Part shown: positions 51,977-58,406 of the stretch, piece by piece
Position numbering within the stretch: position 1 is the first letter of the stretch
Layout of the letters: the number at the start of each line of letters is the position of its first letter
Assembly: GCF_036088315.1 (NCBI RefSeq)
Contig: NZ_CP107996.1
Location: 558,001 to 622,000 of the forward strand
DNA: 64,000 nt
Origin: Streptomyces sp. NBC_00344
GTDB lineage: Bacteria; Actinomycetota; Actinomycetes; Streptomycetales; Streptomycetaceae
Direction: 5' to 3'
Notes under the pieces: generated by a model
Databases searched by the model: none
The model's input: only the letters and a program-made list of their open reading frames with translations
What the model was told of the DNA's origin: nothing
Program-made: the position numbers and the translations under genes

Positions 51977-54037
51977 TCACTCCGGAACGGTGAACTCGCA
52001 CCAGACGCACTTGCCGCTGCCGCGCGACTCGACACCCCATTCATCGGCGAGCCGGTCCACCAGCATCAGCCCACGTCCGGAGACCCCCGCCTCCCCCGGG
52101 TCCCTGCGCCGCGGCAGCGCACTGGATGAGTCGTCGACCTCGACCCTCAGCCGCCGGTCCGGCCCGGAGAGCACCCTGATGGTGACGACCGCCCCGCCGT
52201 CGGTGTGCGTCAGCGCGTTGGTCAGCAACTCGTCGGCCGCCAGCTCGATCTCGTCCGCCCGCTCCCCGGCGCCCCAGGCGCGTGCCGCGGCGCGGACCAT
52301 ATGGCGTGCGGAGCCCAGCGCCTCGGGGTCGCACTGCGCCACATGCTGTTGCAGCCTGCCCGAACCCTGCGGTGCGTCGAGCCCCTGCCGGCGGAGCAGC
52401 AGCAGCGCCACATCGTCCTCGCCGCCATGCCCGTCGACGGCCTCGCACAGGTGATCGGCGAGCAGTTGCAGATCCCTCGGCCCGCTCTGGACCAGGCTGG
52501 TGAGCCGCTGCATGCCGTCGTCGAGATCGGCGCCCGGCTGCTCGACAAGACCGTCGGTGAACAGCAGCAGAGTGTGTCCGGGATCCAGCTCCACGGTGGC
52601 CACCGGGTAGTCGAGCTGGCCGAATTCACCGGCGAGACCCAAGGGCAGTCCCCCCTCGACCGGCACCCGCCGGCAGCTGCCGTCCGGGGCCCGCAGCAGC
52701 GGATCGACATGCCCTGCCCTGACCAACTGGACCACACCGGTCGCCAGATCCGCTTCGGCGTACAGACAGGTCGCGAAGCGCTCGGTGTCGAGTTCATGCA
52801 GGAAGTCGGAAGCCCGTGACATGACGGTCGCCGGGGTGTGCCCCTCGGCGGCGTACGCCCGCAGCACGATCCTCAGCTGGCCCATCACCGCGGCGGCATG
52901 GGTGTCGTGCCCCTGCACATCCCCGATGACCGCGCCGACCCGGCCGCTGGGCAGCGGGATCACGTCGTACCAGTCACCCCCGATGTCGCGGCCGATCCGG
53001 GCAGAGCGGTACCGCACGGCGACCTGCGCACCGGGGACCTCTGATATCCGGCGTGGCAGCATGGCCTGCTGCAGCCCCTGCGCCAGATCGTGCTCCTGCT
53101 CGTAGAGCATGGCCCGCTGGAGGCTCTGTGCGACCGAGCTGCCGAGGGCGATCAGCAGATTGCGTTCATCGGCGCTGAAGCCCACCTTGTCACGGTAGAG
53201 CAGGCCGATCGCACCGATCGGACGCGCCTGGGCGATGAGCGGCAGATAGGCGGCCGCGCTGACACCGAGCCCATCGATGTGCGGCCACAGTTCGGGATAG
53301 GAGGCCGCGAAGTCCTCGGCCGAGTCGATGAAGCGCGGCGCGAGATCACGGATCACCTCGCTCATCGGGTACCGCTCGTCCACCCGGGTGTACCGGGTGC
53401 CCGGCACGAAGCTTCCCTCGGGCCCCTCGGCCACCAGCAGAATCCGCCCCACCTCGACAAGTCCCATCACCAGGCTGCTCGCACCGAGGTACTCGAGGCC
53501 CCGCGAGTCCTTGAGCACGTTGATGACGTCCCGCACGGTGCGGGCATGGGCGAGGGCCGCCGTGGTGCCCTCGACGACACTCGTCCTGCGTCGGGCCTCG
53601 ATGTCCAGCGCGATGCGGACCGATGCGTCCGCCAGCTCCTGGACCGCGTGTCTGACGATGCCGATGATCCGGTGCGGGCGGCCGGTCCCGTCCCGTCGGA
53701 TCACCCCCTGCGTATGGGTCCAGCGCGGCGAGCCGTCTCGGCGCCGGATACGGAAGTACGCGCCGTAGTGCGTGCTGCCGTTCTTGAGTGCCTGCGAGAC
53801 CCGGGCGTCCAGGCGGGTGGCTTCGTCTGGGGGCACCCTGCGGGCGAGGGTCTCAGGACGGCCGTCGTACTCGTCGGCATACAGGTCGAAAACGTCGAGA
53901 GCGGCCTGGTCCAGGTGCATCAGCCCGCTGCCGAGATCCCAGTCGAAGCTGCCCATCCGGTTGAGGGCAAGGCTCAGATCGGGGTGGACAGGCCAGTCCG
54001 CGGGGAGGGACAGCGCACCCGGCGCCCGTTCAACCAT
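51977..54037 (-). CDS. PAS-GAF-PP2C-HATPase phosphatase/anti-sigma fusion
   Basis: 686 residues from MVERAPGALSLPAD. PAS (about 20-125, FDWDLGSGLMHLDQAALDVF), GAF (about 140-300), PP2C/SpoIIE (about 325-535: IGRDIGGDWYDVIPL, VIGDVQGHDTHAAAVMG, LLLFTDGLVEQPG, GGEDDVALLLLRR), and a C-terminal RsbW-like HATPase (about 560-686: IELAADELLTNALTHTDGGA, GRGLMLVDRLADEWGVE). Both the phosphatase and the anti-sigma kinase module sit in one protein, a common Streptomyces arrangement for partner switching. No STAS protein or sigma factor of the SigB type is nearby. Confidence 0.9.
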   Translation of the reverse strand: MVERAPGALSLPADWPVHPDLSLALNRMGSFDWDLGSGLMHLDQAALDVFDLYADEYDGRPETLARRVPPDEATRLDARVSQALKNGSTHYGAYFRIRRRDGSPRWTHTQGVIRRDGTGRPHRIIGIVRHAVQELADASVRIALDIEARRRTSVVEGTTAALAHARTVRDVINVLKDSRGLEYLGASSLVMGLVEVGRILLVAEGPEGSFVPGTRYTRVDERYPMSEVIRDLAPRFIDSAEDFAASYPELWPHIDGLGVSAAAYLPLIAQARPIGAIGLLYRDKVGFSADERNLLIALGSSVAQSLQRAMLYEQEHDLAQGLQQAMLPRRISEVPGAQVAVRYRSARIGRDIGGDWYDVIPLPSGRVGAVIGDVQGHDTHAAAVMGQLRIVLRAYAAEGHTPATVMSRASDFLHELDTERFATCLYAEADLATGVVQLVRAGHVDPLLRAPDGSCRRVPVEGGLPLGLAGEFGQLDYPVATVELDPGHTLLLFTDGLVEQPGADLDDGMQRLTSLVQSGPRDLQLLADHLCEAVDGHGGEDDVALLLLRRQGLDAPQGSGRLQQHVAQCDPEALGSARHMVRAAARAWGAGERADEIELAADELLTNALTHTDGGAVVTIRVLSGPDRRLRVEVDDSSSALPRRRDPGEAGVSGRGLMLVDRLADEWGVESRGSGKCVWCEFTVPE

Positions 54038-54091
54038 GTAGTCACTCTGACACGGTCCGTCCGATTCTTCGCGGGGTCGTTCGCGATCGAC

Positions 54092-54145
54092 TTGAACGTG
54101 TTCAAGTCTCCGGATAGGCTCACACCGAGAGTTGAACACGTTCAA
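54092..54145. promoter_or_regulatory. pair of identical palindromic operators in a divergent promoter
   Basis: TTGAACGTGTTCAA (54092-54105) and its exact reverse complement TTGAACACGTTCAA (54132-54145), centres 40 bp apart, between the PAS-GAF-PP2C gene and the YndJ-like gene. The first extends to 16 bp (CTTGAAC-gt-GTTCAAG). Palindromes of this type are typical TetR-family sites. Confidence 0.65.
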
Positions 54146-54177
54146 ACCAATGCGTTCACCAGGGGGTGGAGTGCGTG

Positions 54178-55020
54178 ATGTCGGTGCTTGTCCATCTGAT
54201 CGTCATGCTCGGCATGCTGGTCGTCATACCGGTGGGGCTGCGCCTTGTCGGCGATCCGCATCTGGATCCGGTCCGCCGGCTCTGGCCGTTCGCCGGTGCG
54301 TCCGGGGGCGTCGCTCTGTGGCTGCCGCGCGGCCCGGTCGCCGCGGCTCTCGCCGCGGGATACGCGGCCGCCACCATGCTGCTCGCCGTCCAGGCACCGC
54401 TGCGGCTCGCACGCAGCCGCTCACTGGCCCCGGCCGAGATCGCGACGCTCACCGCGCTGGTCACCCCGTCGGTGGCCGGACTGGCTCTGGTCTGCGAGCG
54501 CTGGGGCCACCCGCTCTTCGGTTTCGGGCTGGGCATCCTGGCGCTGACCGTGCCGCATTTCCACTTCGCCGGATTCACCGCGGCGCTGGTGGCCGGGCTC
54601 TGCTGCCGGGCCGGCGCGGGGCCGCTGGGCAGACTCGCCGCGCTGAGCGTGCCCCTCGGGACGCTGCTGGTGCTCGCCGGGTACTTCATCGACGACTGGG
54701 CCGAACTGGCCGGGGCCGTCGTACTGACCGCCGGGATGTGGGCCGTGTCGCTGCTGACCTGGCGCGACATCCGGACCGCCGACCGTGATCCGTTCACCCG
54801 GCGACTGCTCGGCACGGCCTCCGCCACGCTGGTGGTCACCATGCTGCTCGCCCTCAGCTGGGCGCTGGGTGAGGCCACCGGGATCGCGCATCCCACACTG
54901 GCCTGGATGGCCGCCACGCATGGCATCGGCAACGCGCTGGGATTCGCGCTCTGCGCGGTACTGGCCTGGCGGCGCATGCAGGAGACAACCACGCAGGAGA
55001 CGAAGGAGACCGTGGGATGA
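54178..55020 (+). CDS. YndJ-like multi-pass membrane protein
   Basis: 280 residues; AGGGGG at 54161-54166, with GTG at 54175 as an alternative start. Eight or so hydrophobic helices (LVHLIVMLGMLVVIPVGLRL, LVVTMLLALSWALG, GNALGFALCAVLAW) and the motif LTVPHFHFAGFTAAL, with His-x-His in a membrane context, characteristic as I recall of the YndJ family. Function unknown. Coupled by ATGA overlap to a DUF1990 gene, and preceded by two operator palindromes. Confidence 0.7.
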   Translation: MSVLVHLIVMLGMLVVIPVGLRLVGDPHLDPVRRLWPFAGASGGVALWLPRGPVAAALAAGYAAATMLLAVQAPLRLARSRSLAPAEIATLTALVTPSVAGLALVCERWGHPLFGFGLGILALTVPHFHFAGFTAALVAGLCCRAGAGPLGRLAALSVPLGTLLVLAGYFIDDWAELAGAVVLTAGMWAVSLLTWRDIRTADRDPFTRRLLGTASATLVVTMLLALSWALGEATGIAHPTLAWMAATHGIGNALGFALCAVLAWRRMQETTTQETKETVG

Positions 55021-55523
55021 GCGCCCTCACCTACCCGGAAGTGGGCGCCACCCGGCGGACACCGCTGCCGGCCGGATACCGGCATCTGCACCACCGCACT
55101 CGGATCGGGCACGGCGGTGAGGTCTTCGCCAGGGCGGCCGACGCCGTCACCACCTGGCGCATGCACCGGGAGACCGGGGCCCGGATGGACGTGACGGATC
55201 CTCGCGCCGATCCCGGCACCCGGCTCACGGTCTCCCTGGGGATCGGGCCGCTTCGCATCGACGCTCCTTGCCAGGTGGTCTGGGCGGCGTACGGACAAGA
55301 GACGGCGGGTTTCGCCTACGGCACCCTGGACCGCCACCCGGAACGCGGTGAGGAGTGCTTCCTCGTCGAACTGGCAGCAGACGGGACGGTCTGGTTCAGC
55401 GTGACCGCCTTCTCACGGCCGGGATGCTGGTACACCGCGGTGGCGGGTCCGCTGATACCGGTCCTGCAACGGGCCTACGCCCGCCGCCTCGGGAGGACAC
55501 TGCGCCGGATCGCCGCCGCGTGA
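55017..55523 (+). CDS. DUF1990 family protein
   Basis: 168 residues starting in the ATGA overlap with the YndJ-like gene. Typical segments: LTYPEVGATRRTPLPAGYRH, IGHGGEVFARAADAVTTWRM, YGTLDRHPERGEECFLVELA, VWFSVTAFSRPGCWYTAVAG and the terminal AYARRLGRTLRRI. The fold is START/polyketide-cyclase-like by general resemblance. Pairing of YndJ with DUF1990 in one operon is seen elsewhere, so they probably act together, perhaps in a lipid or membrane process. The role is unknown. Confidence 0.85.
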   Translation: MSALTYPEVGATRRTPLPAGYRHLHHRTRIGHGGEVFARAADAVTTWRMHRETGARMDVTDPRADPGTRLTVSLGIGPLRIDAPCQVVWAAYGQETAGFAYGTLDRHPERGEECFLVELAADGTVWFSVTAFSRPGCWYTAVAGPLIPVLQRAYARRLGRTLRRIAAA

Positions 55524-55542
55524 TCCGCTCGAGCCGTACGCA

Positions 55543-55583
55543 GGCCGGCGCCCGGCGGCAATGGATGCCACCGGGCGCCGGCC
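55543..55583. terminator. convergent terminator after DUF1990 gene
   Basis: 13-bp perfect arms (55543-55555 and 55571-55583) with an inner GGCA/TGCC that extends the stem. It lies between the DUF1990 stop and the stop of the short ORF on the other strand. Confidence 0.8.
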
Positions 55584-55606
55584 ACGCACCGTTCCGTTGA
55601 GCGGAG

Positions 55607-55780
55607 TCAGTCGATTCCCTGCAGGATGTGGGGCTCGGCGAGGTCGTCTTCGTAGCCGGCCAGCCGGATCGGGGCGGACCTGGCCCAGACGTCGAGGCAC
55701 AGCAGCTTCTCGGGCCGGCCGGCCCGTTCGCTGCGTTCTGCTGGGTGCTGCTCGCGCTTTGTGATGGTCTCTGATGTCAC
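55607..55780 (-). CDS. 57-residue ORF of unknown function with strong ribosome site
   Basis: GTG start with GAGGAG 7 nt upstream. The N-terminal half is Glu/Arg-rich and flexible (TSETITKREQHPAERSERAG). The C-terminal half is more hydrophobic and looks conserved (KLLCLDVWARSAPIRLAG then YEDDLAEPHILQGID), with one Cys and a run of acidic residues. No signal peptide, membrane helix or known motif. The shape is that of a small regulator or a peptide precursor, but no modifying enzyme lies next to it. It ends at the convergent terminator. Confidence 0.5.
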   Translation of the reverse strand: MTSETITKREQHPAERSERAGRPEKLLCLDVWARSAPIRLAGYEDDLAEPHILQGID

Positions 55781-56204
55781 CGCGCACTCCTCTGTGTCGC
55801 GTTAACCGCATGGACAAGGGCAGTTCGGACGCGGTGGCGCCGGTTTTCCTGGCGGGACCGCGGCCTCGGTGCGTGCCTGTCCCAGAACGGGCCGAAGGGT
55901 CTGATGGGACCCCACCGGCTGTCCGTTCGCATCAGAATAACCAAATGAGCGGGGTTCCGCTCGATAGGGTCACATTCGGATGGCCAAGTTTTCTTTGCCT
56001 GCCGTTCAGGTACATGTCTATTCGGCCATGATCTGCCCGGATCCGCACTCCGGCACCCGGCGCCGGTCACTGCTCCGTTCGGGTGCCGTGCAGTGTCGTC
56101 CGACTGCCGTGAGGGACAGTCCGGGCGCGGTGGAGAGACCAGTGGGCCACGGCGGGACCATGGGACACAGCGAGGAGAGGGAGCCCGAGCCGGTCGTCCC
56201 GGCC
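55781..56204. other. long intergenic region with promoter-like hairpin, no gene supported
   Basis: No supported gene. A stem GAGCGG-ggtt-CCGCTC (55947-55962) is followed by TAGGGT (55965-55970), a plausible -10, then ATG at 55980, so a leaderless plus-strand transcript is possible. The frame from that ATG runs on antisense to the SDR gene and is probably a shadow after its first 40 or so codons. Confidence 0.3.
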
Positions 56205-57659
56205 CTACCAGTTCGCGGGGGCGTAGTCCTTGAGGAAGACGCTGTGCAGATCCTCGCCGGACTCTCCGCGCACGATCGGGTCGTAGACCCTGGCAGCGCC
56301 GTCGACCAGGTCCAGCGGGGCGTGGAAGCCTTCGTCCGCGAGCCGCATCTTGTCGGGGTGCGGGCGTTCGTCGGTGATCCAGCCGGTGTCCACCGCGGTC
56401 ATCAGAATGCCGTCGGACTCGAACATCTCCTGACCGCTGGTGCGGGTGAGCATGTTCAGCGCGGCCTTCGCCATGTTGGTGTGCGGATGGCCCGCACCCT
56501 TGTAGCCCCGGCTGAAAACACCCTCCATGGCGGAGACGTTCACCACGTACGTGCGCTTGGCTGCGGCAGCGGCCATCGCGGGCCGGAGCCGGCTGATGAG
56601 GATGAACGGTGCGGTGGAGTTGCAGAGCTGGACCTCGAGCAGCTCGACGGCGTCCACCTCCTCGACCGTCTGGATCCAGCTGTTGGTGTCATGCAGGTCG
56701 GGTACGAGACCTCCGGCGTCGATCGCCGTGCCGGCCTCGATCCGGGCCGGCGATGCGGAGCCGGTGACGAGTGCCAGTTCGGTCACCTCCTGGGCGCTCA
56801 GTCCGCCGGGACGTGCGCTGGGCAAGGTCAGCTGAGCGCCGCTGCCGAAGGCCCCGATGACCTGGGACGAGGGCAGCTCACCCGCGGGCAGCGGGGCGCT
56901 CTCGGCAGCGATCAGCTCGCTGTACGCCTGCGGGGAGCGCCGTACCGTCTGCGCCGCGTTGTTGATCAGGATGTCGAGCGGGCCTTCGGCCGCGACCGAG
57001 TCGGCAAGCGCGACGACCTGGGCGGGGTCACGCAGGTCGATGCCGACGATCTTGAGCCGGTGAAGCCAGTCGGCGCTGTCCGGCATGGCCTTGAAACGAC
57101 GGATCGCGTCCTTGGGGAAGCGGGTGGTGATGGTGGTGTGAGCACCGTCGCGCAGCAGCCGCAGGGCGATGTACATGCCGATCTTCGCCCGGCCGCCGGT
57201 GAGCAGCGCCCGCTTGCCCGTCAGGTCCGTCCGCGCGTCGCGTCGGGCCCGGTTGCGGGCCGCGCAGTCCTGGCAGAGCTGGTGGTAGAAGACATCGACC
57301 TCTACGTAGCGGGTCTTGCAGATGTAGCAGGACCGCGGGCGCTGGAGTATCCCCGCGATCTCGCCGCTCGCCGTGGACGACGGCAGCACACCCTGGGTCT
57401 CGTCGTCGATGCGCTCGGCTGAACCGGTGGCGGTGGCCTCCGTGACGGCCCTGTCGTGTGCGGTCTTGGCCGCGCGGCGGTCCTGGCGGCGGCGCTGCTT
57501 CACCGTCCGGTAGATGCCTGCGGTGGCGCGGCGCACGGCGATGGCGTCCGGGTGGTCGACGTCGATCTTGTCCAGCTCGTCGAGCACGCTCAGGCAGAGA
57601 GCCAGCCGCTCCGGATCGATGCCGGGGCCGAACGCCTGGCTGTCCTCTGTCACCGTCAT
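56205..57659 (-). CDS. SDR oxidoreductase with N-terminal zinc-ribbon
   Basis: 484 residues from MTVTEDSQAFGPG with AGAGGAA upstream, about twice the length of a plain short-chain dehydrogenase. An N-terminal helical part, then RSCYICKTRYVEVDVFYHQLC followed by QDCAARN, two Cys-x2-Cys pairs forming a zinc ribbon (about 130-160), then a Rossmann fold (KRALLTGGRAKIGMYIALRLL, IDLRDPAQVVALAD, ILINNAAQTVRRSP) and the catalytic Tyr-x3-Lys in the FSRGYKGAGHPHTNMAKAALN region (Ser/Tyr/Lys present but spaced unusually). The substrate is unknown and the fusion is rare. Confidence 0.75.
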   Translation of the reverse strand: MTVTEDSQAFGPGIDPERLALCLSVLDELDKIDVDHPDAIAVRRATAGIYRTVKQRRRQDRRAAKTAHDRAVTEATATGSAERIDDETQGVLPSSTASGEIAGILQRPRSCYICKTRYVEVDVFYHQLCQDCAARNRARRDARTDLTGKRALLTGGRAKIGMYIALRLLRDGAHTTITTRFPKDAIRRFKAMPDSADWLHRLKIVGIDLRDPAQVVALADSVAAEGPLDILINNAAQTVRRSPQAYSELIAAESAPLPAGELPSSQVIGAFGSGAQLTLPSARPGGLSAQEVTELALVTGSASPARIEAGTAIDAGGLVPDLHDTNSWIQTVEEVDAVELLEVQLCNSTAPFILISRLRPAMAAAAAKRTYVVNVSAMEGVFSRGYKGAGHPHTNMAKAALNMLTRTSGQEMFESDGILMTAVDTGWITDERPHPDKMRLADEGFHAPLDLVDGAARVYDPIVRGESGEDLHSVFLKDYAPANW

Positions 57660-57927
57660 CGCAATTCCTCTGCCGTAGTCCCAGGTCAGAAGCGCGCTGG
57701 GGCCCAGTCGTCCATCGACCAACTCATGAAGGTATACGCAGTCGCGCCGGATACCAAAATCCGCCCAGTGTTCCCCATATGACGGCCGCGGTTTCTTTGC
57801 GCATCACACGTTCAGCCCCTCATCGCCGTTTCGTCGGAGCGATAGACGTTTTATTGAGTAATGTCCCTTTTGCGCCACTGGACTTCATGGTGCGAAAGAT
57901 TCTGTGCGTCACGAACAGGAGCCTGCC
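57660..57927. other. intergenic region holding divergent promoters
   Basis: Contains A+T-rich sequence around 57740-57900 and the 16-bp block AATGTCCCTTTTGCGC (57860-57875) also found at 2110-2125. It separates the divergently transcribed SDR and SH3-domain genes. No gene is supported here. Confidence 0.35.
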
Positions 57928-58344
57928 TTGCCCACGACCGTCACACATCGCGTGTCCTTCCGTAAGAGCCTCACGGTCGGAGCAGGTGCTCTGGCCACGG
58001 CCGCAGCCGTCGGTGCCACGCTGCTCGCCGCTGCCCCGGCGCAGGCCGCTCCTCCGGCGCAGCCGTACGGTACCGTCACCTCCCCGACCGGCCTGAACGA
58101 GCGTCAGTTCCCCAGCACGGACTCGTCCACCCGGGGCGTTCTCGCCTATCGCACCCAGGTCGGCCTGGAGTGCAAGGTCCGTGCCCAGAACATCGACGGC
58201 AACACCGTCTGGTACCGGCTCCGTGGCAGCCACAACTGGATCTCCGCCCGGTACGTGAACAACACCGGGTTCGTGAAGTACTGCAAGGACGTGCTGCGCA
58301 GCGACTTCGCGCCCAACGTTGCCGCCCAGAAGGCCATGGGCTGA
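57928..58344 (+). CDS. secreted SH3-domain (SH3b) protein
   Basis: 138 residues from TTG, with AGGAG 6 nt upstream; the GTG at 57904 lacks a site. Sec signal (KSLTVGAGALATAAAVGATL then LAAAPAQAAPPA), then a single bacterial SH3 domain: TVTSPTGLNERQFPSTDSST, RGVLAYRTQVGLECKV, NTVWYRLRGSHNWISARYVN. Such modules bind peptidoglycan or serve as cell-wall targeting units. No catalytic domain is attached. A 15-bp-stem terminator follows. Confidence 0.8.
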   Translation: MPTTVTHRVSFRKSLTVGAGALATAAAVGATLLAAAPAQAAPPAQPYGTVTSPTGLNERQFPSTDSSTRGVLAYRTQVGLECKVRAQNIDGNTVWYRLRGSHNWISARYVNNTGFVKYCKDVLRSDFAPNVAAQKAMG

Positions 58345-58359
58345 TCCAGCCGGACGCGA

Positions 58360-58394
58360 AACCGCCCGCTCCCGGTATACGGGGGCGGGCGGTT
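58360..58394. terminator. convergent terminator, SH3 gene / GH92 gene
   Basis: 15-bp arms (58360-58374 and 58380-58394) with one G-T wobble and a 5-nt loop, between converging stops. Confidence 0.85.
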
Positions 58395-58406
58395 CGTCAT
58401 GTGCGG

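Noticed and set aside
55777..56070. 97-codon minus-strand ORF in the large intergenic gap
   Set aside because: Arg/Pro-rich, no ribosome site, overlaps the start region of the better-supported 57-codon ORF.
55980..57422. 480-codon plus-strand frame beginning at a promoter-like site
   Set aside because: Beyond the first 70 codons it is the exact antisense of the SDR gene. Only the start region was kept, as a low-interest finding.
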